Assembly: GCF_004138125.1 (NCBI RefSeq)
Contig: NZ_RXHS01000005.1
Coordinates: 124,001-188,000 of the forward strand
Direction: 5' to 3'
DNA: 64,000 bases
From: Seramator thermalis
Lineage (GTDB): Bacteria > Bacteroidota > Bacteroidia > Bacteroidales > Dysgonomonadaceae
Shown: positions 54,822 to 62,626 of the stretch, piece by piece
Numbering within the stretch: position 1 is the first letter of the stretch
Layout: every line of letters begins with the position of its first letter
Notes under the pieces: generated by a model
What the model saw: only the letters and a program-made list of their open reading frames with translations
Told to the model about the DNA's origin: nothing
The model's database searches: none
Program-made: the position numbers and the translations under genes

Positions 54822-56084
54822 GTGAACGAAAAAACGCTCGAAAAACTCAAAATCCTTGCAGGTGCGGCCAAGTACGACGTTTCATGCGCCTCAAGTGGAA
54901 CTACCCGCGGCAATTCTCGAAGTCAACTCGGGACGACTTCGGGCTGGGGAATATGCCACAGCTTTACTTCTGACGGGCGCTGTGTTTCTTTACTCAAAAT
55001 TCTGCTCACCAATCATTGCATTTACGATTGCGCCTATTGTGCCAATCGACGCAGCAACGACGTGAAACGTACGGCTTTCACAGCCGACGAGCTCGCCCAA
55101 CTCACCATCGAATTTTATCGGCGAAACTATATTGAAGGATTGTTTCTAAGTTCAGGCGTGATGCGGAATCCCGATTACACGATGGAACAAATGCTGCGCG
55201 TAGTGAAAACGCTGCGCGAAGTTTATCGCTTCAATGGTTATATCCACATGAAAAGCATTCCGAGCGCAAGTCGTGAACTGGTTGTAAAAGCCGGAATGTA
55301 TGCCGACCGCATGAGTGTAAACCTCGAAATTCCATCGGAAGCCAACTTGAAACTACTCGCTCCCGAAAAAGATTTCGAAAGTGTTTTTGCCCCCATGCGC
55401 TACATTCAGCAGGGGATGCTCGAAAGTGCCGAAGATCGTAAAAAATTTCGCCATGCACCGTCTTTCGTGCCTGCAGGTCAAAGCACGCAAATGATTATCG
55501 GTGCTACTAACGACACAGATAGGCAAATTCTTACCCTCGCTTCTGCTTTATACAAAAGACCTTCTTTCAAGCGAGTTTATTATTCGGGATATATCCCCGT
55601 CAACACCAACGATTCGCGATTACCTGTGCTTGCCACTCCGCCCCTTGTGCGCGAAAACCGTCTTTATCAAGCCGATTGGTTGATGCGGTTTTATGATTTC
55701 AAGGCCGACGAAATAGTGGATGACACACATCCCGATCTCGATTTGGATGTCGATCCCAAATTGGGATGGGCGCTTCGCCATCCCGAATTTTTTCCGGTAG
55801 ATGTCAACGAAGCTCCCTACGAAATAATCCTGCGTGTTCCGGGTATTGGCGTCAAATCGGCCAAACTGATTGTTGCTTCACGCAAATTCGGCAGATTGTC
55901 GTCTTCTCAACTCAAAAAGATGGGTGTAGTGATGAAGCGGGCTCAATATTTTATTGTGTGTCGCGAATTGTCCATGCAAACGGTCAACGAATTAACGCCT
56001 CAGTATGTTCGCCGGAAAGTCACTCAAAAACAAACAAAAGCGGCGGCCGATCTTTTGCAGTACTCCATCGATTGGGGAGAATAA
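54822..56084 (+). CDS. Putative DNA modification/repair radical SAM protein (TIGR03916-like)
   Basis: There is no ATG near the 5' end. I chose GTG 54822, which starts MNEKTLEKLKILAGAAKYDVSC, as homologues do; TTG 54780 would add 14 residues. The 420-residue protein has the radical SAM cluster motif CIYDCAYC (Cys66, Cys70, Cys73). Three more cysteines before it (Cys22, Cys45, Cys54 in DVSC, GICH, GRC) may hold a second cluster. A helix-hairpin-helix-like segment (LRVPGIGVKSAKLIV, about 335-350) suggests DNA binding. It precedes a DUF4130 protein, its usual partner. No reaction is established for the family. Confidence 0.9.
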   Translation: MNEKTLEKLKILAGAAKYDVSCASSGTTRGNSRSQLGTTSGWGICHSFTSDGRCVSLLKILLTNHCIYDCAYCANRRSNDVKRTAFTADELAQLTIEFYRRNYIEGLFLSSGVMRNPDYTMEQMLRVVKTLREVYRFNGYIHMKSIPSASRELVVKAGMYADRMSVNLEIPSEANLKLLAPEKDFESVFAPMRYIQQGMLESAEDRKKFRHAPSFVPAGQSTQMIIGATNDTDRQILTLASALYKRPSFKRVYYSGYIPVNTNDSRLPVLATPPLVRENRLYQADWLMRFYDFKADEIVDDTHPDLDLDVDPKLGWALRHPEFFPVDVNEAPYEIILRVPGIGVKSAKLIVASRKFGRLSSSQLKKMGVVMKRAQYFIVCRELSMQTVNELTPQYVRRKVTQKQTKAAADLLQYSIDWGE

Positions 56085-56123
56085 TTTGTCCGCTGCTTCT
56101 GCTTTCATCCATTCCGACAAACA

Positions 56124-56891
56124 ATGACACTTTTCATTTACGACCATACATTCGACGGAATCCTTTCATGCATCTTTTATGCCTACGAGCATAAGACGTT
56201 TCCCGATGCAATTTTATCCGATGCCGACCAACGGCCTCTTTTCATAGACGAATGGCATCACATCGAAACCGACGAGAAAAAATCGCAGCGAGTTTGGACA
56301 GCTTTGGAAAGAAAACTGTCAAAAAGTGCACAAAACATGGTGTTGCTTGTTTGGCTTTCAGAACTTCCCGAAACAGAAATGCTGCTTTTCGGCTATTTCC
56401 GAAAGATAATCGACCACCAACACGGATTCGAAATGAATTTTGGCGACAGCGATGTATTGCGCGTAAAGGAAATCGCCCGGAAAGTGAACGGTGAAGCCGA
56501 AAAAATCAGACAGTTTGTTCGGTTTCAAAAGACAAAAGATGGAATCTTTTTTGCACCCATCTCGGCGCAATATAACGTTTTAGCCCTTGTTGCGCCACAT
56601 TTTCGATCGCGTTATCCCGACCAACCTTGGATTATATACGACATCGCAAGAAATTTCGGATTGTATTATGATACTCACAGCTTGCAGGAAGTCACATTTT
56701 CACTTCAAGACCTTAAGAGTTTTAAATCGAGAAAACTTGAGAACGAAAAATTATCCGAAACGGAAATCTACTATCAGAATCTATGGAAAGAATATTTCGA
56801 AACAATCGCTATTAAGGAGCGATTCAATCCAAAACTTCAGCGTCAGCACATGCCAAAACGTTTCTGGAAATACCTGACCGAAATGCAATAA
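56124..56891 (+). CDS. DUF4130/TIGR03915 protein, partner of radical SAM DNA-repair candidate
   Basis: The 255-residue protein starts 39 bp after the radical SAM gene. It has the family's opening FIYDHTFDGILSCIFYAYE and the central GDSDVLRVKEIARKVNGEAEKIRQFVRF segment. The C-terminal half includes ISAQYNVLALVAPHFRSRYPDQPWIIYD and ends QHMPKRFWKYLTEM. In other bacteria this family is encoded next to, or fused with, uracil-DNA-glycosylase-like domains, which is why a DNA-repair role is proposed. No catalytic residues are known to me. Function remains unassigned. Confidence 0.88.
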   Translation: MTLFIYDHTFDGILSCIFYAYEHKTFPDAILSDADQRPLFIDEWHHIETDEKKSQRVWTALERKLSKSAQNMVLLVWLSELPETEMLLFGYFRKIIDHQHGFEMNFGDSDVLRVKEIARKVNGEAEKIRQFVRFQKTKDGIFFAPISAQYNVLALVAPHFRSRYPDQPWIIYDIARNFGLYYDTHSLQEVTFSLQDLKSFKSRKLENEKLSETEIYYQNLWKEYFETIAIKERFNPKLQRQHMPKRFWKYLTEMQ

Positions 56892-56950
56892 AAATACCTT
56901 CGATTTGGCTGCAAAATCGACGACAATCAGAAACTCATAACTAACGTTTC

Positions 56951-57367
56951 CTATTCTTTTTTCAGCAAATCGCGAATTTCGGTGAGCAACTGTTCTTCTT
57001 TCGAAGGAGCAGGAGGAGCGGCAGGAGCTTCAGGTTTTTTACTGCTCAGCCGATTCATTGCCTTAATGACAAAAAAGATGGCAGTACCCACAATCAAAAA
57101 ATCGACTACAGTTTGGATAAAAGCTCCATAATTCCAGGTTATGGCTTCGTGAGTTATCTTATCCCCCGAAACAACTGCCTCGCGCAGCACAAGTTTCAGC
57201 TGATCAAACTGCGTATTGCCTAACAGTAATGCAATAGGCGGCATCAAAATATCATTCACGAAAGAAGTGACGATTTTTCCGAAAGCTGCACCGATAACGA
57301 TGCCCACAGCCATATCCGCCACATTGCCACGAAGCAAGAATTGCTTTAATTCAGTTCCTAAACTCAT
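56951..57367 (-). CDS. mscL: Large-conductance mechanosensitive channel
   Basis: The 138-residue inner-membrane protein is a typical MscL. It opens with the N-terminal helix [21 protein letters not shown], continues with [21 protein letters not shown] as the first membrane segment, and has a second segment near 85-105 ([19 protein letters not shown]). A Pro/Ala-rich linker follows, then a C-terminal helix [14 protein letters not shown]. It releases solutes on sudden osmotic downshift. It is a single gene, convergent with the radical SAM pair. Confidence 0.97.
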   Translation of the reverse strand: MSLGTELKQFLLRGNVADMAVGIVIGAAFGKIVTSFVNDILMPPIALLLGNTQFDQLKLVLREAVVSGDKITHEAITWNYGAFIQTVVDFLIVGTAIFFVIKAMNRLSSKKPEAPAAPPAPSKEEQLLTEIRDLLKKE

Positions 57368-57456
57368 AATAAAAATTTTATTAAAAAAATGAATTTATTT
57401 GGTTCATCGCAAAGGAAAGAGAAATATGTTACAATTTTTATTTTGTGGGGAAAATT

Positions 57457-58359
57457 CTACACAAAAATTTCGGCAATCATGCAGCGAGCTGAGCCACCCC
57501 CATTGGCTTCAATAATCGAAAGTTTCGGCGACACGATTTTTGCATAGGTTGCGAGGGTTGATTCCTGCTCAATCGAAAGTGATTTTCGTGCTGTGGCAGA
57601 CATGATCATTAGAGGTTGGCCGTTCCTGCTTTTCAGTTCGAGCATGTTCCCGGCAAAATGCTCTACCTGCTCCAAAGAAATCTCTACGATAATCTTTCCG
57701 GTTGAAATGAGTCTTGCAACAAGTTTTTCGCGTTCGTCGTCGTTCCGAAGTGATTCCAAACAAACCACAGCCACCTGTGTGCCCACTTCCATCATCACAT
57801 TGGTATGATAGATGGGGTTGCCCTTCTTGTCCACAGCATCAAACACCACAGCATCGAAATTCATCCGCGAGCAGAAATCTGCCAATACTTTTTCGGATGT
57901 TCTGGGCGATCGACAACAATAAGCAATTCGTTTTTCGCGATCGAAAATCATGCTCCCCGTTCCTTCCAGAAATTCCCACTGCTTTTCCCAATGCGTAAGA
58001 TCCACAATTTTTCGATGATTCATCTTATGCAGCAACACGTCCATCACATGCGGTTTTCGTTCGAGACGACGATTCTCGGCAAACATCGGATAGAGCACGA
58101 GCTCGCCTCCCAAATGCGACGAAAACCAGTTGTTGGGAAATACCGAATCGGGTGTCCACGGTTCAGGCGTATCCTGCACAACGGTTACATCTACATCATT
58201 GCCACGCAATAATTTTACAAATGCATCGAATTCGGAAATTGCAGACTCGTTCACATTTTCGGTATCCGTCCGCTGTTGAAAATAATTGTTACGTGCTGTT
58301 TCTTCATTATATGCAAAGCGCGCAGGCCGCACCATCAGCACTTTTGAGGTAGTTTGCAT
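57457..58359 (-). CDS. ctlX: Citrulline hydrolase of the CtlX type (amidinotransferase fold)
   Basis: The 300-residue protein belongs to the guanidine-modifying enzyme superfamily. It starts KVLMVRPARFAYNEETARNN, contains FPNNWFSSH, has catalytic His in YHTNVMMEVG and the catalytic Cys293 in GGGSARCMIAE. These agree with CtlX-type enzymes that hydrolyse citrulline to ornithine, ammonia and carbon dioxide. The next upstream gene is ornithine aminotransferase, which would use the ornithine. Alternative substrates such as arginine or dimethylarginine are possible in this superfamily, but the context favours citrulline. Confidence 0.85.
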   Translation of the reverse strand: MQTTSKVLMVRPARFAYNEETARNNYFQQRTDTENVNESAISEFDAFVKLLRGNDVDVTVVQDTPEPWTPDSVFPNNWFSSHLGGELVLYPMFAENRRLERKPHVMDVLLHKMNHRKIVDLTHWEKQWEFLEGTGSMIFDREKRIAYCCRSPRTSEKVLADFCSRMNFDAVVFDAVDKKGNPIYHTNVMMEVGTQVAVVCLESLRNDDEREKLVARLISTGKIIVEISLEQVEHFAGNMLELKSRNGQPLMIMSATARKSLSIEQESTLATYAKIVSPKLSIIEANGGGSARCMIAEIFV

Positions 58360-58440
58360 AAGGGTTTATTAAGTTTGTAAAGCTTGAAAGTTTATAAAGT
58401 CCGACCTTCAACTTTTTACTATTTCTCCACCATCCCATCA

Positions 58441-59673
58441 CTATTCCAACATCCGAATGGCTTGCTGAATAATCCCGATAGCTTCTCTCAATTCGTTCTC
58501 CGAAATCACCAGCGGTGGAGCAAAACGAATGATGTGATCATGCGTAGGCTTGGCCAGCACTCCCAGTTCAGCCATTTTCAGACAAACATCCCATGCCTGC
58601 TTGCCGTTATGCGGCTCTATAACAATGGCATTGAGCAAACCTTTTCCTCTCACGATTTTGATAAAAGGACTGTGCATTCGGTTCATTTCGTCGCGAAAAA
58701 TTTTACCGAGGTATTCGGCTTTTTCACAAAGATTTTCCTCGCGTACCACTTCCAGAGCAGCCATTGCCACTTTGCAGGCAAGAGGGAATCCGCCATAGGT
58801 CGATCCGTGTTGTCCGGGTTTGATGGTGAGCATGATTTCATCGTCGGCCAACACTGCCGAAACCGGTAAAACGCCACCCGAAATGGCTTTACCCAAAATC
58901 AAAATATCGGGACGTACGTCTTCATGCTCGCAGGCAAGCATTTTCCCCGTACGTGCAATGCCGGTCTGCACTTCGTCCGCAACGAAAAGCACATTATACT
59001 GTTTGCACAAATCGTAGCAAGTTTTCAGATAGCCATCGTCCGGAACTACTACACCGGCTTCACCCTGGATAGGCTCAACCAGGAATCCGGCAACTTTGGC
59101 GCCTTTTTCTTCCAGAACTTTTTCGAGCGCTTCCGCATCGTTGTATGGAATCACTTCGATGCCCGGCGTGTATGGGCCATAATCTTTATAAGCCTCAGGA
59201 TCTGTGGAAATCGAAATAATGGTGATCGTACGACCATGAAAATTACCTTCGCAACCTATAATGATGGCCTCATTTTCGGGAATTCCTTTTTTCAGATAAC
59301 CCCATTTGCGGGTGAGTTTGAGTGCCGTTTCCACAGCTTCGGCACCCGAATTCATAGGCAGCACCTTATCGTACCCAAAATAGTCGTGCATCAACTCTTC
59401 GAACGGACCCAGACAATCGTTATAAAATGCGCGCGACGTAAGGCAAAGCGTTTGTGCCTGATCGCTGAGAGCTTTTACAATTTTAGGATGACAATGTCCT
59501 TGATTTACTGCCGAATAAGCCGAAAGAAAATCGAAATATCGTTTCCCGTCCACATCCCAAACGTAAGGGCCTTTCCCTCGCGACAACACTACCGGAAGCG
59601 GATGATAATTATGTGCTCCGAATCGTTCTTCCTGATCGATAAATTGTTGAGATTTAGGTGATAATGACATCAT
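58441..59673 (-). CDS. rocD: Ornithine--oxo-acid aminotransferase
   Basis: The 410-residue class III PLP aminotransferase has PLP-lysine Lys262 (ILGKAISGG), the PLP-binding Asp233 ([14 protein letters not shown]) and the N-terminal [19 protein letters not shown] typical of ornithine aminotransferases. It converts ornithine and 2-oxoglutarate to glutamate-5-semialdehyde and glutamate. It is transcribed towards ctlX, 81 bp downstream, forming a likely citrulline/ornithine catabolic unit. Two adjacent ATGs could serve as start. Confidence 0.94.
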   Translation of the reverse strand: MMSLSPKSQQFIDQEERFGAHNYHPLPVVLSRGKGPYVWDVDGKRYFDFLSAYSAVNQGHCHPKIVKALSDQAQTLCLTSRAFYNDCLGPFEELMHDYFGYDKVLPMNSGAEAVETALKLTRKWGYLKKGIPENEAIIIGCEGNFHGRTITIISISTDPEAYKDYGPYTPGIEVIPYNDAEALEKVLEEKGAKVAGFLVEPIQGEAGVVVPDDGYLKTCYDLCKQYNVLFVADEVQTGIARTGKMLACEHEDVRPDILILGKAISGGVLPVSAVLADDEIMLTIKPGQHGSTYGGFPLACKVAMAALEVVREENLCEKAEYLGKIFRDEMNRMHSPFIKIVRGKGLLNAIVIEPHNGKQAWDVCLKMAELGVLAKPTHDHIIRFAPPLVISENELREAIGIIQQAIRMLE

Positions 59674-59707
59674 AATATGTTTTGTTGTGGTTTTTATTAT
59701 TGTCTTG

Positions 59708-60343
59708 TTATTCGCTTATCGAAATGTTTCTGAATTGAACGCCATATCCTTCGCTTTGCAAACCTATATGACCTTCGGTCACCGGACTTGTCCCTTCGTT
59801 CTGAAGCAAATCGTTGATGTAAACTGATATGTGGCCTTCTTTTATGACGATTTTTGCTTTATTCCATTCGCCGACGGGTTTTTCGTTCGAATTGTTCTTT
59901 TTGGGAATAACCGGAAATTTTGGTCTTTCGGTTACTCCTTCGGGCAGAGCATATTCGGCAAGTTGTGAATGATTGAGCAGCACGAAATCCCCTGCATTTC
60001 CTGCCTTGAGCTGGCATTCAATTGCTCGGGGAAACGGATTATCGGGTGACTCGATGAGCAGGAATATACCACTATTGCCGGCTTCGCCGAGCCATCGCCA
60101 TTCTGTCTCGAGGGTGAAATCCGAATATTTTCTTTTGGTGTACATATAACCGATAGGCTTTCCGGTAATGAAAATAGAATGGTCTTTAACTGAGAATACC
60201 TCTTCCGGAGGAACGGAATCGGTTTCGATAACAAAATTCCAATTTGACAGATTTTTTCCATTGAAAATTTTGTCCGATTGGCCCGTACATCCGGTTACTA
60301 TGAGCATGATTGCGCTTACAATAAGAATCAAGGTTTTTTTCAT
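59708..60343 (-). CDS. DUF1080 (3-keto-disaccharide hydrolase-like) lipoprotein
   Basis: The 211-residue lipoprotein has lipobox VTGC (Cys19). The remainder is one concanavalin-like beta-sandwich of the DUF1080/PF06439 family, starting [12 protein letters not shown] and including [22 protein letters not shown] and [17 protein letters not shown]. Some members hydrolyse 3-keto-glycosides; others may only bind carbohydrate. It starts the unit that continues to rocD (34 bp gap) and ctlX, with no evident metabolic link. Activity here is not established. Confidence 0.85.
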   Translation of the reverse strand: MKKTLILIVSAIMLIVTGCTGQSDKIFNGKNLSNWNFVIETDSVPPEEVFSVKDHSIFITGKPIGYMYTKRKYSDFTLETEWRWLGEAGNSGIFLLIESPDNPFPRAIECQLKAGNAGDFVLLNHSQLAEYALPEGVTERPKFPVIPKKNNSNEKPVGEWNKAKIVIKEGHISVYINDLLQNEGTSPVTEGHIGLQSEGYGVQFRNISISE

Positions 60344-60379
60344 TGTGAACAGATTGAAAGATTTCGTAGATGTTGTTTA

Positions 60380-60387
60380 CAAAGTTA
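60380..60387 (-). promoter_or_regulatory. Putative -7 element for the DUF1080-rocD-ctlX unit
   Basis: On the minus strand it reads TAACTTTG, matching TAnnTTTG, about 37 bp before the DUF1080 ATG. No well-spaced TTG box is seen. Confidence 0.4.
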
Positions 60388-60491
60388 ATGTTTTTAAGTC
60401 AAATAACGAAAATTCATCGTCGGGATTTTTAGCTCAGACTGCTACAAGTCAAACGGGAGTTTTCGGGGACTACTAAAAAACTGAAAAATGA

Positions 60492-60522
60492 TTGGATGTA
60501 AGCGTGGAAATACATACATTTG
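60492..60522 (+). promoter_or_regulatory. Promoter for porX
   Basis: TTG at 60492-60494 and TACATTTG at 60515-60522 are separated by 20 bp, a full match to the Bacteroidetes promoter consensus. The -7 box lies 37 bp before the porX ATG, so the leader is about 30 bases. Confidence 0.65.
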
Positions 60523-60559
60523 CTCAATTTTCTGATTGTAAGTGAATAAGGGATAATCG

Positions 60560-62104
60560 ATGAAAAAAACACGCTTTCTGTGGGTTGACGATGAGATAGA
60601 GTTGATGAAACCCTATCGGCTTTTTTTGGAAGAAAAAGGCTACGAACTCGAAAGCGCGAATAACGGACGGGATGCCGTCGACCTGTGTCGGAATGAGCAT
60701 TTCGATATGATTTTCCTGGATGAACACATGCCGGGAATATCGGGTTTGGAAACACTTTCGCAAATCGCCATGATCCGGCCGGATATTCCGGTGGTGATGG
60801 TTACCAAAAGCGAAGACGAAGGCATCATGGAGAAAGCTATCGGCAGAAAAATTGCTGATTACCTCATCAAACCCGTTAATCCCAACCAGTTGCTCATCAC
60901 CATCAAAAAACACCTTGACAAGAATGAAATCATTCGCGAAGCGAATATCATAAATTTCCGCGAGGAGTACCTCCCATTGAACAACGAAATAAATCGTTGT
61001 CAAACGGCAGAAGAATGGGCTTATGTATATAAAAAATTAGTACACTGGGAGATAGAGCTGTCGCAAACGTATAGCCCGATGCATGAAATGCTTCAATCGC
61101 AAATGATGGAAGCCAACAACGAATTTGTGAAATTTATTCGTCGAAATTACGAAAAATGGCTCCCGGGAAAAGACGAACGCCCGATGTTGAGTTTCGATGT
61201 TTTCCCTAAAGTTGTTTTTCCTTTGCTCGACAAGGGTGAAAAAGTCTTTTTCATTTTAATCGACAATTTCAGACTCGACCAGTGGTATGTGGTAAAAGAC
61301 ATTGTTTCGGAATGGTTTTCCTATATCGATAACACCTTTTTCAGTATTTTGCCTACGGCAACCCAATATGCTCGCAATGCCATGATGGCCGGGTTGACGC
61401 CAAAACAAATTGCCGACAACTATCCCGAATATTGGGTTGATGAGACAAGGGCGGAAAGCAAAAACGCAAATGAGGAATTTTTACTGCGAAAACAATTGGA
61501 GCGTCATCGCCGCGACGAATCATTTTCATATTACAAAATTAATACCGCTGAGGAAGGCGAACACTTACTTCGGTTGTTCCCCGAAATGGCACGTAAGGAT
61601 TTGAATGTTTTGGTTTACAATTTTTTGGATATGCTGTCGCATGCACGATCAGAATCGGACGTGATTCGCGAATTGGCCTCCGACGAAGCTGCTTATCGTT
61701 CGCTTACCCAATCATGGTTTTTGCATTCGCCTTTGTCTCCACTGCTCCGGAAAATTTCCGAAAATGGCTGCAAAGCAATTCTGACAACCGATCATGGTAC
61801 CATTCGAGTGAAAAATCCGCTGAAGATTGTGAGCGACAAAGACATAAATGCAAATCTGAGATACAAAACCGGGAAAAATCTGACTTACGATCCGGCAAAA
61901 GTCGTCGAGACACCTTTTCCCGAAAAGTTTGGTTTGCCTTCGGCAAATTTAAGTTCCCGCTATATTTTTGCTACAGGCAATAATTTTTTCGTTTACCCAA
62001 ACAATTTCAATCCATATGTTTCACATTACGGCAACACATTTCAGCACGGAGGCGTTTCGCTCGAAGAAATGATTGTCCCGCTCATCACCTTGTCTCCAAA
62101 ATAG
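60560..62104 (+). CDS. porX: PorX-type response regulator with PglZ domain (type IX secretion control)
   Basis: The 514-residue cytoplasmic protein joins a receiver domain (about 1-120, phospho-Asp54 in FLDEHMPG, Lys104) to a helical linker and a PglZ/alkaline-phosphatase-superfamily domain (about 200-510). Likely metal and catalytic residues include Asp235 (FILIDNFRLDQW), the Thr residues of ILPTATQYARN (266-268), TTDHGT and QHGGVSLEEM. This is the layout of PorX, which with the sensor PorY controls type IX secretion genes in Porphyromonas. It is followed 4 bp later by tsaE. No porY lies in the window. Confidence 0.95.
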   Translation: MKKTRFLWVDDEIELMKPYRLFLEEKGYELESANNGRDAVDLCRNEHFDMIFLDEHMPGISGLETLSQIAMIRPDIPVVMVTKSEDEGIMEKAIGRKIADYLIKPVNPNQLLITIKKHLDKNEIIREANIINFREEYLPLNNEINRCQTAEEWAYVYKKLVHWEIELSQTYSPMHEMLQSQMMEANNEFVKFIRRNYEKWLPGKDERPMLSFDVFPKVVFPLLDKGEKVFFILIDNFRLDQWYVVKDIVSEWFSYIDNTFFSILPTATQYARNAMMAGLTPKQIADNYPEYWVDETRAESKNANEEFLLRKQLERHRRDESFSYYKINTAEEGEHLLRLFPEMARKDLNVLVYNFLDMLSHARSESDVIRELASDEAAYRSLTQSWFLHSPLSPLLRKISENGCKAILTTDHGTIRVKNPLKIVSDKDINANLRYKTGKNLTYDPAKVVETPFPEKFGLPSANLSSRYIFATGNNFFVYPNNFNPYVSHYGNTFQHGGVSLEEMIVPLITLSPK

Positions 62105-62108
62105 AATT

Positions 62109-62525
62109 ATGTATATAGAAATAAACGATTTATCGGAAATTCATCAAGCCGCACGACAATTTTTGGCGGAGATTGACAATCAAAACGTTTTTGCCTTTTA
62201 CGGCGATATGGGAGCAGGCAAAACCACCTTCATCAAGGCCGTATGTGAGGAATTGGGAGTTCAGGAACCGGTAACCAGCCCTACATTTGCCATCATCAAC
62301 GAATATCGGGACAAAAAAGGGAAATCCATCTATCATTTCGATTTCTATCGCATCAAAAAGTTAGAGGAAGTTTTCGATTTTGGCTATGAAGACTATTTCT
62401 ACAGTGGAAATCTTTGTTTCATCGAGTGGCCCGAATTAGTGGAATCACTCTTGCCTGAAAACGTAGTGCGTTTGTCCCTGCGTCAAACGGAAAATGGGGC
62501 TCGAATACTCGAAAATATCCAATAA
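62109..62525 (+). CDS. tsaE: tRNA threonylcarbamoyladenosine biosynthesis ATPase TsaE
   Basis: I chose ATG 62109; the longer frame overlaps porX. The 138-residue protein has the Walker A motif FYGDMGAGKTTFIKA near residue 31, the TSPTF switch (EPVTSPTFAIINEY) and the conserved HFDFYRIK segment, ending with CFIEWPELVESLLPE. TsaE drives the TsaB/TsaD complex that makes t6A37 on tRNAs reading ANN codons. It is a housekeeping gene probably co-transcribed with porX. Confidence 0.96.
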   Translation: MYIEINDLSEIHQAARQFLAEIDNQNVFAFYGDMGAGKTTFIKAVCEELGVQEPVTSPTFAIINEYRDKKGKSIYHFDFYRIKKLEEVFDFGYEDYFYSGNLCFIEWPELVESLLPENVVRLSLRQTENGARILENIQ

Positions 62526-62626
62526 ATTCGGACCTCTTTTAAACTTTTTCAAGCCAAAAACAATCATACCGATATCATTCGGTGATTCATTTAACAAATT
62601 GGAGCGCACGAAACAACAATAACAGT

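Noticed and set aside
58924-59661. 245-codon plus-strand frame opposite rocD
   Set aside because: It is fully antisense to an ornithine aminotransferase with intact catalytic residues.
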